Assembly: GCA_028703545.1 (NCBI GenBank)
Contig: JAQVMR010000009.1
Span: 1 to 25,151, forward strand
DNA: 25,151 bases
Source of the DNA: Patescibacteria group bacterium
GTDB lineage: Bacteria > Patescibacteriota > Patescibacteriia > UBA1558 > S5-K13
Direction: 5' to 3'
Part shown: one piece after another, positions 14,511 to 22,269 of the stretch
How the letters are laid out: every line of letters begins with the position of its first letter
Position numbering within the stretch: the first letter of the stretch is position 1
Translations under genes and position numbers: made by a program
Notes under the pieces: generated by a model
Seen by the model: only the letters and a program-made list of their open reading frames with translations
The model's database searches: none
Told to the model about the DNA's origin: nothing

Positions 14511-15218
14511 ATGTCTAAAATGAATGTAGGGGTAAAAATAAATACCAAGAAAGATGCTTGGAATTTTTGGGATGCTTGTAATAAAGTTTCTCATGGAGTT
14601 GATTGGAAAACTAGAATAGATGAAAATGTATCAAAAAATATTATAGGTAAATCCAGAAAAGAATCTTATAAATTTTTGATTCCATATTTAAAAAATTATT
14701 ATAAAGAAAATAAGGATATTCTAGTTAAATTACAAAATCAAACTCAGAATATTTTTAATGAGAAAGCAGATTTTCTATTTGAAAAGATGCAAAAAATTAC
14801 GAAAAGAAAATTATACAGAAAATGTTTTACTTGTTTTTTAACAACATTTCCAAGGTGTGCTTATGATTATAAAAGTGGTTATATTTGGTTTTATATAAAT
14901 TTATCAGCAGAAAAATGTACAGATGTTTTTTTGCACGAATTATTACATTTTCAATTTATAAAATATTTCAGAGATAAAATTGATTTAGATGATAGACAAT
15001 TCGAATTTTTAAAGGAATCATTAACGGTTATATTAAATTCAGAATTTAATGATTTAATGTATGGTGAAGATAGAGGATATGAAATTCATCAAGAGCTAAG
15101 ATCCAAATTATCTGATTATTGGACAAAAACAAAAGACTTTGATAAATTAATTGATTATGGAATAAAAATTTTGCCTTCTTGTCATTCCGGACTTGATCCG
15201 GAATCTATAACAAAATAG
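14511..15218 (+). CDS. HExxH-motif putative metallopeptidase with repeat-derived tail
   Basis: This 235-residue protein is without a signal peptide. A zinc-site motif HELLH is at 142-146, preceded by a strand (YIWFYINL) and a helix as in gluzincin-like peptidases. A Glu in EFLKESLTVILNSEF about 22 residues later could be the third ligand, in the order H-E-x-x-H...E. Upstream it has a cysteine-containing basic segment (KCFTCFLTTFPRC). The last part, from about residue 223 (CHSGLDPES), is translated from the left arm of an inverted-repeat element at 15178, so the original C terminus was probably different. Close neighbours give no direct clue to its substrate. Confidence 0.55.
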   Translation: MSKMNVGVKINTKKDAWNFWDACNKVSHGVDWKTRIDENVSKNIIGKSRKESYKFLIPYLKNYYKENKDILVKLQNQTQNIFNEKADFLFEKMQKITKRKLYRKCFTCFLTTFPRCAYDYKSGYIWFYINLSAEKCTDVFLHELLHFQFIKYFRDKIDLDDRQFEFLKESLTVILNSEFNDLMYGEDRGYEIHQELRSKLSDYWTKTKDFDKLIDYGIKILPSCHSGLDPESITK

Positions 15219-15261
15219 AAAGTAGAAATTAGAGATCCTGAATCAAGTTCAGGATGACAAG
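15178..15261. repeat. Inverted-repeat element (29-bp arms), MITE/REP-like
   Basis: The left arm 15178-15206 and right arm 15233-15261 are inverted copies, agreeing at 23 of 29 positions by my count. Each arm is itself a hairpin: TTCCGG...CCGGAA on the left and ATCCTGAA...TTCAGGAT on the right. The sequence type (GTCATTCCGGACTTGATCC) is familiar as a mobile palindromic repeat in many bacterial genomes. It provides the final codons of the HExxH gene and supplies an upstream ATG (15254) to the queH frame. Confidence 0.75.
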
Positions 15262-15295
15262 AGACAACAATGTGGCAAAATTTTTTGAAAATATT

Positions 15296-15829
15296 ATGAA
15301 AAAATTATTACTCCATGTTTGTTGTGCACCATGCAGTGCATATGTTATAGAGCAATTACAAAAAGATTATGATGTGACCATTTTTTATTTTAATCCAAAT
15401 ATTTATCCAGAATCTGAGTATGAAATAAGAAAAAATGAATCACAAAATTATGCTAAAAAATTAGGAATTAATTTTGTAGAGAAAAAAATGGATCATAATA
15501 TTTGGTTAAAAAAAATAAAAGGATTTGAAAATGAACCTGAGAGAGGTAAAAGATGTTTTATTTGTTATAAATATAGATTAGAAGAAACAGCAAAATATGC
15601 ACTCGATAATAATTTTGAAATTTTTACAACTACTTTATCAATCAGCCCACACAAAGATAGCGCAATGATAAATCAGGCTGGTTATGAAATTTCAAAAAAT
15701 TTTAATATAGAATATCTAGAGAATGATTGGAAAAAAGATGGAGGATTTAAAAAATCCTGTGAAATTTCTCGTGATAATGAATTTTACAGGCAAAATTATT
15801 GTGGCTGTGAGTTTTCAATAAGAAAGTAA
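15296..15829 (+). CDS. queH: Epoxyqueuosine reductase QueH
   Basis: This 177-residue enzyme catalyses the last step of queuosine synthesis, reduction of epoxyqueuosine to queuosine in tRNA; it is the non-orthologous replacement for QueG. Conserved cysteines are HVCCAPC (Cys9, Cys10, Cys13), KRCFIC (Cys87, Cys90) and YCGC (Cys169, Cys171), the set expected for its iron-sulfur and metal sites. The start ATG 15296 is chosen because the protein then begins MKKLLLHVCCAPC as in the family; the earlier in-frame ATG 15254 lies inside the inverted-repeat element. queA begins one base after its stop, giving a queH-queA pair acting on the same tRNA base. Confidence 0.93.
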   Translation: MKKLLLHVCCAPCSAYVIEQLQKDYDVTIFYFNPNIYPESEYEIRKNESQNYAKKLGINFVEKKMDHNIWLKKIKGFENEPERGKRCFICYKYRLEETAKYALDNNFEIFTTTLSISPHKDSAMINQAGYEISKNFNIEYLENDWKKDGGFKKSCEISRDNEFYRQNYCGCEFSIRK

Positions 15830-15830
15830 T

Positions 15831-16871
15831 ATGAAACTATCAGAATTTAATTACAACCTACCAAAAAATTTAATTGCAAACAAACCCGTTTCACCTCGGG
15901 ATTCTTCTAAATTATTATTAGCTGATTATATAACTAAAAAATACTTTCATCATATTTTTAAAGATATTTCTAATATTTTAAAGAGTGGTGATATTTTGGT
16001 TTTTAATGACACAAAAGTTTTTCCTGCAAGATTACTTGGCAATAAAGAGAGTGGTGGTGTGGTAGAAGTTTTTCTTTTACAAGATTTGGGAAATTCAAAT
16101 TGGCAGGCAATAATTGGCGGAAAAAGAATCAGAGAAGAAATGAAAATAATTTTTTTTAAATCTTTTTATTGTATAATTTCAAAGCAAATCGAAAAGAATA
16201 TGTGGCAAGTTAAATTCAATTTAAGTGGCAAAAAATTAAATAATCAAATTGAGCGTTTTGGTCACGTTCCTATTCCACCATATATAAAAAATCCTGATAG
16301 TAAAAATAAATTAAAAAAAGAATACCAAACTGTTTATGCTAAGAATCGTGGATCAGTTGCAGCTCCAACAGCAGGATTTCATTTTACAAAAAATTTAATG
16401 AATAAATTAAAAAAGAAAGGCGTTATTTTTAAATACGTTACGCTTCATGTTGGGCTTGGAACTTTTGAACCAGTAAAGACAGATAGAATTGAAGATCATA
16501 AAATTCATAGTGAATTTGGAATTTTAGATAAAAGTACTGCAAATTTTTTAAACAAAGCAAAAAAACAAAATAAAAGAATTATTGTAGTAGGAACTACGGC
16601 ACTTCGAGTTTTAGAAGCATTTTCAAATAATAGCGGAGAATTAATTTCTCAAAAAAATTGGATAAATATTTTTATCTACCCAGGAATTAAATTTAAATTT
16701 GTAAATAATTTAATTACAAATTTTCATCTTCCCAAAAGCACACTACTTATGCTTGTGTCAGCACTTGCAGGAAAAAAATTTATTTTTAAACTTTATGGTG
16801 AAGCAATAAAAAATGAGTATAGGTTTTACTCATTTGGAGATGCAATGATGCTTTGTCATTTTTTTAATTAG
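15831..16871 (+). CDS. queA: tRNA preQ1(34) S-adenosylmethionine ribosyltransferase-isomerase QueA
   Basis: This 346-residue enzyme transfers the ribosyl part of SAM to preQ1 at tRNA position 34, giving epoxyqueuosine, the substrate of QueH encoded just upstream. Motifs in order: the N-terminal NLPKNLIANKP with PRDSSKLL, LVFNDTKVFPARLLG (about 59-73), FGHVPIPPYI (about 143-152), YQTVYAKNRGSVAAPTAGFHFT (about 165-186), LHVGLGTFEPV and VGTTALRVLEA, and a C-terminal NLITNFHLPKSTLLMLVSA. All are intact. tgt and the preQ1 synthesis genes are not in the window. Its last 8 bases overlap the convergent ychF gene. Confidence 0.96.
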   Translation: MKLSEFNYNLPKNLIANKPVSPRDSSKLLLADYITKKYFHHIFKDISNILKSGDILVFNDTKVFPARLLGNKESGGVVEVFLLQDLGNSNWQAIIGGKRIREEMKIIFFKSFYCIISKQIEKNMWQVKFNLSGKKLNNQIERFGHVPIPPYIKNPDSKNKLKKEYQTVYAKNRGSVAAPTAGFHFTKNLMNKLKKKGVIFKYVTLHVGLGTFEPVKTDRIEDHKIHSEFGILDKSTANFLNKAKKQNKRIIVVGTTALRVLEAFSNNSGELISQKNWINIFIYPGIKFKFVNNLITNFHLPKSTLLMLVSALAGKKFIFKLYGEAIKNEYRFYSFGDAMMLCHFFN

Positions 16872-17919
16872 CAAATCTAAACACTGTTACATCTCCGTCT
16901 TGAAATATATAGTCTTTTCCCTCCAGCCTTATCAGACCTTTTTCCTTAGCAGAAACCTCCCCACCACAATCTAATAAATCTTGCCAATTTATTACCTCAG
17001 CTCTTATAAATCCTTTTTCAAAATCAGTGTGTATTTTCCCTGCGGCTTGAGGAGCTTTTGTGCCTTTTTCAATTGTCCATGCACGAGATTCTTTTGGCCC
17101 GCTTGTAAGAAATGTTATTAAATTTAATGCCTTATATGATTCTTTTATTAATTTGTTGAGTCCTGTTTCTTGCATTCCAAGAGTTTCCATATATTCTTTT
17201 GCGCTTTGACTATCGAGCTCCACTAGTTCTGATTCAATTTTTGCACAAATTGCAATTCCATCAGCGGGTTGATCATTTACTTCATTTTCATCAACATTAT
17301 AAACATAAAGCATTGGTTTAAGAGTCAAAAAATTAAATGATTTTATGATAAATTTTTCTTCTGTGTCTAATTCTATCTCAGATATTAATTTTCCAGATTC
17401 TAAATTTAATTTTATTTTTTCAAATATCGATTTTTGTTTGTCTAAGATTTTATCATGAGGTCCTTTCATTTGAGAATTGATTTTTTCTAATGATTTATTC
17501 AAAGTTTCTAAATCAGCAAGAATTAATTCCATGTTTATTACTTCTCTGTCACTTTTTGGGTTCACAATCCCATGAACATGAACCACATTTGGATCATTGA
17601 ATCTCCTTACAACTTGAAGTATTGCATCAACTTCTCTTATATTTGCTAGAAATTTATTTCCAAGTCCTTCTCCTTTTGAAGCACCCTTCACGAGTCCAGC
17701 AATGTCAACAAATTCAATGGTTGTGCTTATTGTTTTTTCTGAATTATTTAATTTTGATAATTTATCAAGTCGTTCATCGGGAACTGCAACAACGCCCACA
17801 TTTGGTTCTATGGTACAAAATGGGTAATTTGAAGCATCAACTTGTTTTTTTGTAAGAGCTTTGAAAAGTGTTGATTTCCCAACATTTGGAAGCCCTACAA
17901 TTCCTATTGAAAATGACAT
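16864..17919 (-). CDS. ychF: Redox-regulated ATPase YchF (Obg-like)
   Basis: This 351-residue P-loop protein of the Obg family associates with ribosomes and binds ATP. P-loop GLPNVGKST is at residues 8-16, the switch region SNYPFCTIEPNVG follows (about 31-43), then G3 DIAGLVKGASKGEGLG (about 72-87). The base-specificity motif is NVDE (about 203-206) in place of NKxD, which is the YchF hallmark for ATP preference. The C-terminal TGS domain ends with KGFIRAEVI and FRFAN. Length is typical. It converges with queA and overlaps it by 8 bases, with no terminator hairpin visible between them. Confidence 0.96.
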   Translation of the reverse strand: MSFSIGIVGLPNVGKSTLFKALTKKQVDASNYPFCTIEPNVGVVAVPDERLDKLSKLNNSEKTISTTIEFVDIAGLVKGASKGEGLGNKFLANIREVDAILQVVRRFNDPNVVHVHGIVNPKSDREVINMELILADLETLNKSLEKINSQMKGPHDKILDKQKSIFEKIKLNLESGKLISEIELDTEEKFIIKSFNFLTLKPMLYVYNVDENEVNDQPADGIAICAKIESELVELDSQSAKEYMETLGMQETGLNKLIKESYKALNLITFLTSGPKESRAWTIEKGTKAPQAAGKIHTDFEKGFIRAEVINWQDLLDCGGEVSAKEKGLIRLEGKDYIFQDGDVTVFRFAN

Positions 17920-18019
17920 TATATTAGATTATCTATTAGCCCTTGGTAATTATTGTAAAACTGGTTTCAGTATATAAAATATTTATATAAATTTCAAATA
18001 TTAAATTCATATTTTATAT

Positions 18020-18048
18020 TTGTATTAAATTTATAATTATGCTATTAT
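18020..18048 (+). promoter_or_regulatory. Promoter of the translin-family gene
   Basis: TTGTAT (18020-18025), 17 bases, TATTAT (18043-18048) with a TGC extension before the -10. Downstream, CTG/CAG and CTC/GAG (about 18056-18073) could form a small leader hairpin followed by TTTTATTT; whether it attenuates is unknown. Confidence 0.5.
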
Positions 18049-18113
18049 TACATCGCTGCCCTCTAAAGAGCAGTTTTATTTCCTAAAATACCTTGAAAAT
18101 TAATATAAATTTT

Positions 18114-18695
18114 ATGAAAAATAATAAACTATTTGATAAAATTTCAAAAGAATTATCGCTTTATCAGAAAGAAAGAGGAGTAATAAATCATATTTCAAAT
18201 TCTATTCTTTCGAAAAGCAAGCAATCAATTTTTTTAGCACACGATGGGAATTTAGTAGAAGCTAAAAAAACACTTGAAGAAGCGCGTGCAAAATTTAGAG
18301 AATTAAATAAAAAATATAATAAAAGCAATAGATTGGATTTCGAAGGATCGTATCAGGCGGCATCAGAGGAATTTTTAGAAGCAAAATTTTTTATAGATGT
18401 TTTAGAAAAAAAGTCAATTTCAACAGATAAGGAATTTAAATTTAATGGAGAAGAATATATTGGAGGACTATGTGATATGACTGGAGAGTTGGTAAGACAA
18501 GCAGTTTTAAATGCCGAAGAAAAAAATTTAAAATTATTACAGAATTATAGAGAAATAACAAAAGATATAGTCGGATTTATAATGAAATTATATCTATCAG
18601 GAAAATTAAGAATGAAATTTGATGACGCTAAAAGAAATTTAAAAAGAATTGAAACAATAATATACGAAATAAAAATTAGAACCCAGAGTTTGTAA
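18114..18695 (+). CDS. Translin-family protein
   Basis: This 193-residue, wholly alpha-helical protein starts at ATG 18114; the in-frame TTG 18093 would add seven residues and is less likely. It follows the translin/TRAX pattern: an N-terminal helix with KERGVINHISNSILSKSKQSI, a middle helix with EEFLEAKFFIDVL, then the diagnostic YIGGLCDMTGELVRQAVLNA (about residues 117-136) and C-terminal KLRMKFDDAKRNLKRIETIIYEI with a final R. Translins bind single-stranded DNA/RNA as octamers in eukaryotes, and archaea have homologs; bacterial ones are less known. It has its own promoter and is followed by a 53-residue basic ORF. Its role here is unknown. Confidence 0.8.
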   Translation: MKNNKLFDKISKELSLYQKERGVINHISNSILSKSKQSIFLAHDGNLVEAKKTLEEARAKFRELNKKYNKSNRLDFEGSYQAASEEFLEAKFFIDVLEKKSISTDKEFKFNGEEYIGGLCDMTGELVRQAVLNAEEKNLKLLQNYREITKDIVGFIMKLYLSGKLRMKFDDAKRNLKRIETIIYEIKIRTQSL

Positions 18696-18748
18696 TAGGA
18701 TAATTGAAGGTCAGATTATATTATTAATAATTATAATGAAATAAAAAT

Positions 18749-18910
18749 ATGGTTGAAACAATAAAAAAAGAAATAAAAAAAAGATTGCCAAAAAGTCTAA
18801 GAAAATATATTGCAAGGCAAAAATCACTGATTAGAAAAACCTTCTCAGATAATATTACAATTGATGAAAAAATTAGAGAATTATATTCTAGAATGCCACA
18901 ACAGGAATAA
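18749..18910 (+). CDS. Small basic protein, 53 residues
   Basis: This short ORF lies 53 bases after the translin-family gene and just before a strong hairpin terminator. The product is rich in Lys, Arg and Ile (MVETIKKEIKKRLPKSLRKY at the start) and is predicted as two amphipathic helices, with an acidic turn near DNITIDEK and the end RMPQQE. It has no membrane segment or known motif. Position between a gene and its terminator, plus absence of stops, make it plausible as the last gene of that transcript. Evidence for coding rests on context only. Confidence 0.5.
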   Translation: MVETIKKEIKKRLPKSLRKYIARQKSLIRKTFSDNITIDEKIRELYSRMPQQE

Positions 18911-18925
18911 ATTTTATTCAATGTA

Positions 18926-18953
18926 AAAAGTCGAGTTAAACTCGATTTTTTTT
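18926..18953. terminator. Bidirectional terminator, overlapping the folD 3' end
   Basis: TCGAGT (18931-18936) pairs with ACTCGA (18940-18945) around a 3-base loop, followed by a T-run of eight on the plus strand and preceded by AAAAAG (T-run on the minus strand). The stop codon of folD lies in the hairpin. Confidence 0.85.
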
Positions 18954-19793
18954 ATGAAGTTCTAATGTGTTTTTTAGTAAATATGAAATTGTAATTGGTC
19001 CTATGCCACCTGGCACTGGCGTAATATGTGAACATTTTGAAAAAACATCAGTGTAATCAACATCACCAAGGGTAGCGTTTTGTACCTTATTAATCCCAAC
19101 ATCAATTATTATTACATCAGTTTTTATCATATTTGCTTTTATAAGAAATGGAACGCCCACAGCTGTTATTAATATATCAGTGGTTTTAATTTTTTCTTGC
19201 CAATTTTCCTCGTTAATGTGAGTGTGTGATACTATTATTCCTAAATTTTTTAAAGTTTTTTCAATCGGTTCTATAAATTCATGACTATTTCCTAGTATAA
19301 GGCCGGTTTTATTTTTTAAATTTTCTTTCGTGTAAAGTAAAACTTCTTTTATGGTTTGGCTCATTACTGGTTCTATATAGGTTTCATCATTTAAAAATTT
19401 TGTAATATTTTCAGGATGAAATCCATCAACATCTTTTTTGGGTTCAATAGAATTTATGATTTTTTGAGTGTTAAATTTTTTCGGTAGAGGAAGCTGAACT
19501 ATTATTGCATCAACTTCATCATCAGCGTTTAAAAAATTAATACAATCTATAATATTATTTTCGTCTTCATTACTTTTGAATAAATATTTATTAAAAATAA
19601 TTCCAACTTCAGCACATGCTTTCTCTTTTTTTGCAACGTATAATTGCGATGCAGGGTCATCTCCTACAAGTATTATTGCAAGTCCTGGAATTAAATCAGA
19701 ATTAACAATTTCGTGTCTAATTTCGCGTTTTATTCTGTCAGAAATTTCAATTCCATCTATGATTTTATTTTCTTGAATTTGTAATTCTTTCAT
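18936..19793 (-). CDS. folD: FolD-like methylenetetrahydrofolate dehydrogenase/cyclohydrolase
   Basis: FolD oxidises 5,10-methylene-THF with NADP and hydrolyses the product to 10-formyl-THF. This 285-residue protein has the catalytic-domain motifs: VGDDPASQLYVAKKEKAC (about 43-60, with the catalytic Lys), IVQLPLP (about 98-104), KDVDGFHP (about 119-126), and near the end ITPVPGGIGPIT. It is atypical in two conserved places. The usual PCTPxG block reads PVMSQT, and the dinucleotide-binding GxSxxVGxP reads LGNSHEFIEP. The NADP site may therefore be altered and activity shifted or lost. It follows glyA by only six bases in the same direction, an apt one-carbon pair. Confidence 0.88.
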   Translation of the reverse strand: MKELQIQENKIIDGIEISDRIKREIRHEIVNSDLIPGLAIILVGDDPASQLYVAKKEKACAEVGIIFNKYLFKSNEDENNIIDCINFLNADDEVDAIIVQLPLPKKFNTQKIINSIEPKKDVDGFHPENITKFLNDETYIEPVMSQTIKEVLLYTKENLKNKTGLILGNSHEFIEPIEKTLKNLGIIVSHTHINEENWQEKIKTTDILITAVGVPFLIKANMIKTDVIIIDVGINKVQNATLGDVDYTDVFSKCSHITPVPGGIGPITISYLLKNTLELHKKNRV

Positions 19794-19799
19794 ATTACA

Positions 19800-21098
19800 T
19801 TAATACTTTATTTTTTTATAAATAGGAAATTTTTTACATATTTTTTTCACTTCTGACTTTACGCTTTCAAGAATTTTTTCATCATTATAATTTTTTAAAA
19901 CCCTCACAATCAATTGCGCAATTTGTGTCATTTCACATACTTTCATTCCACGAGTAGTGAGGGCTGGAGTTCCGATTCTAATTCCCGATGGGTCAAATGG
20001 AGAGCGAGTATCAAAAGGAATTGCATTTTTATTTACTGTAATTAAAGCTTTTTCCAATGATTTTTCTGCCTGAGAGCCAGTAATATTAAATGGACCTACA
20101 TCAATTAAAATTAAATGATTATCAGTCCCACCAGTTATAATTCTAAGTCCATTGTTTGATAATTCCTGAGATAATACGCTAGCGTTTTTTACAATTTGCT
20201 TTGCATATTCTTTGAATTCCTCTGTATCTGCTTCAAATAGCGCTTGTGTAATTCCAGCTGTAATGTGATTATGTGGTCCACCCTGGAGACCAGGAAAAAC
20301 AGCCCTATCAATTAAAGTTGGAATATTTTGTTTTGATTCCCTCCAGCCAATAACTGAGTCAATTTTTTGAGTTGGATTTGACTCATCACCACTACACATT
20401 ATCATTGCACCGCGTGGTCCACGAAGAGTTTTGTGTGTTGTGGTTGTTATTACATCAGCGTGTCCTACAGGACTTGGATGAACTCCACCAGCAACAAGTC
20501 CAGCAATATGAGCAATATCTGCAACTAAAAAAGCGTTTGAATCATGTGCAATTTCAGCTAATTTTTCAAAATTGATAATTCTAGAATATGCAGTAGCACC
20601 TACAAAAATTAATTTTGGTTTTTCTTTTTTTACCATTTCCTCAATTGCGTTATAATCAAGAAATCCATTTTCATCAGTTGTGTATTGAATCGACTGATAA
20701 TATTTTCCACTGAAATTTACTTTCCACCCATGTGTTAAGTGTCCACCATATAATAAATTCATTCCCATAACTTTATCACCGGGTTTACATAGGGCAAAGT
20801 AAACGGCCTGATTTGCAGGAGAACCTGAATAGGGTTGAACATTTACATGAGTTACTCCGAATAATTTTTTTGCATAATCTTTTGCTAAATTTTCTATTTC
20901 ATCAATGTATTCATTTCCACCATAATATCTTTTTCCAGGATATCCTTCTGAGTATTTGTTTGTAAGTATTGAACCCATAACACGGAGTACATTTTCAGAA
21001 ACATAATTTTCTGAGGCTATCATTTCAAATCCATCTTGTTGGCGAGTAAGCTCTTTATTAACCAATTCGAGCAATTTTTTGTCTTTTTTATTTATCAT
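19800..21098 (-). CDS. glyA: Serine hydroxymethyltransferase
   Basis: This 432-residue PLP enzyme converts serine and THF to glycine and 5,10-methylene-THF, the substrate of FolD encoded next. Visible motifs: the N-terminal QQDGFEMIASENYVS (about 20-34), YPGKRYYGG (about 54-62), VNVQPYSGSPANQAVYFAL (about 85-103), ADIAHIAGLVAGG (about 194-206) and the PLP-lysine segment TTTTHKTLRGPRGA (about 220-233). A C-terminal GIRIGTPALTTRGM is complete. Length is slightly above the usual bacterial 415-420, mostly from a longer Lys-rich tail. It is the first gene of the glyA-folD transcript. Confidence 0.97.
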   Translation of the reverse strand: MINKKDKKLLELVNKELTRQQDGFEMIASENYVSENVLRVMGSILTNKYSEGYPGKRYYGGNEYIDEIENLAKDYAKKLFGVTHVNVQPYSGSPANQAVYFALCKPGDKVMGMNLLYGGHLTHGWKVNFSGKYYQSIQYTTDENGFLDYNAIEEMVKKEKPKLIFVGATAYSRIINFEKLAEIAHDSNAFLVADIAHIAGLVAGGVHPSPVGHADVITTTTHKTLRGPRGAMIMCSGDESNPTQKIDSVIGWRESKQNIPTLIDRAVFPGLQGGPHNHITAGITQALFEADTEEFKEYAKQIVKNASVLSQELSNNGLRIITGGTDNHLILIDVGPFNITGSQAEKSLEKALITVNKNAIPFDTRSPFDPSGIRIGTPALTTRGMKVCEMTQIAQLIVRVLKNYNDEKILESVKSEVKKICKKFPIYKKIKY

Positions 21099-21124
21099 AG
21101 GTTTTTATGATTTATAATGTTTTT

Positions 21125-21130
21125 ATTATA
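21125..21130 (-). promoter_or_regulatory. Candidate -10 box for glyA-folD
   Basis: A perfect TATAAT on the minus strand lies 26 bases upstream of the glyA start. No convincing -35 box sits at the right distance, and the region is AT-rich, so this is a weak call. Confidence 0.4.
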
Positions 21131-21229
21131 ACAATAGTCTTGATTTTTGGCTATATAGTCTTTGTGTCGCCAATATTTGAATTAAATTATTGTTGTAATA
21201 AGGACACATGGATGAGTTTAAAACTGCTT

Positions 21230-21345
21230 ATTTATTCTTACACAACATGGAATAGGTTTTGATTTCACATCAACTAGTAAATCAAGCAATTCGTTTTTTG
21301 TATATGGTACATAAGAACGATCCCTAAGTATAGGGATAAATTTTA
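21230..21345 (-). pseudogene. Relic of an elp3-like gene
   Basis: In the 304-base gap between glyA and the surface-protein gene, bases 21249-21327 match 24301-24379 inside the elp3 gene at 70 of 79 positions by my count. On the minus strand the relic reads RDRSYVPYTKNELLDLLVDV, against RERSYVPYTKNELLDLLVDV in the intact gene. Most differences are silent. Weaker homology continues to about 21230 (VRIN, then a stop) and, after an apparent deletion, perhaps at 21332-21345, which resembles 24419-24436. The rest of the gap holds the glyA -10 and the promoter of the next gene; nothing else is recognised there. Confidence 0.8.
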
Positions 21346-21366
21346 TTATTTTTGTTATTTTTGTGT

Positions 21367-21372
21367 TATAAT
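21367..21372 (+). promoter_or_regulatory. -10 box for the surface-protein gene
   Basis: TATAAT lies 30 bases before ATG 21403; the -35 is poor. The start has a recognisable SD (GAGGGG, four bases upstream of the ATG), unlike most genes here. Confidence 0.5.
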
Positions 21373-21402
21373 AAACTATATTAACAGATAATTGAGGGGC
21401 AA

Positions 21403-22269
21403 ATGTATAAAACGTATAAATTTAAAAAAAATATACTTATTTTAGTCATATTATTTTCATTTTTTATTTATATTTTTTCAGTTAATGCCGAAACGTCAGT
21501 CTGGACATTTGATGATTCATCAAGTTATAATTTTGATTCTGAGAAAATAGAGTTTTCTCTCGGGAAAGTACAATTAAAAGAAAAATCTGATTGGTACAAT
21601 AGAAATTGGAAATATAGAAAACCCACAACAATAACAAATTCTAGTTCTGAGCTTACAGATTATCAAGTTAAAATTGATTTGAGTAATCTAAATTTTGATT
21701 TTTCAAAAGCATCTTCTACTTTAGCAGATATTATTTTTACAGATACAAATGGCACAACAATTTTGAGTCATTGGATAGAAACACCTGATAATACGGGTAT
21801 TACTACAAGTACTATTTGGGTAAAGGTACCCAGCATTCCAAATCCTGAGAAGATAATATATATGTATTATGGAAATTCTAGTGCCACATCAAACGCAAAT
21901 GGAGACACTACATTTTTATTTTTTGATAATGATTTTGACTCAAGGATGGCTTATGAATCTCAGGCTCTTTCAGGCGCAGAAACATATCAAACAATTCCAA
22001 CATATGAAGATTCTGGTCAAGCCATTCATCCAGATATTGTATATTTTGATGAACCATGGAATGGTTATAGTTATTGGATGGTCATGACTCCATATCCAAA
22101 TGGTAATCCAGATTATGAAAATCCATCAATAGTTGTATCGAATGATGGTGTTTCTTGGGTGACTCCAGATGGACCTACAAATCCAATAGATTCTCAACCA
22201 GGTGGCTATAATTCTGATCCAGACATCGTATATGATGAAGAAACCGATAACTTAATAGTTTTATTATAG
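21403..22269 (+). pseudogene. Secreted surface protein, N-terminal part (signal peptide, DUF2341, start of propeller-like domain)
   Basis: The product starts with a signal peptide (basic KFKK, then a hydrophobic core at about residues 10-26, likely cleaved after VNA near residue 29). A DUF2341-type domain follows at about 62-175 (WYNRNWKYRKPTTI near its start, IYMYYGNSSA near its end). From about 185 there are blade-like segments such as HPDIVYFDEPWNGYSYWMVMTP and DPDIVYDEE that resemble five-bladed glycosidase-type propellers. The frame ends at TAG 22267, but reading resumes one base shifted (IVYYREYSG). One extra T in the run at 22258-22262 explains the break. It may be a true frameshift or a sequencing error. 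Confidence 0.8.

Noticed and set aside
15254..15295. Upstream ATG as the start of queH
   Set aside because: It lies in the right arm of the inverted-repeat element; the conserved QueH N terminus begins at ATG 15296.
18724..18921. Minus-strand ORF opposite the 53-residue basic ORF
   Set aside because: It runs through a terminator; the plus-strand reading fits the direction of the upstream gene better. Both are short, so the choice rests on context.
20372..20575. Plus-strand ORF inside glyA
   Set aside because: Antisense to conserved SHMT coding sequence including the PLP-lysine segment; a codon-bias shadow.
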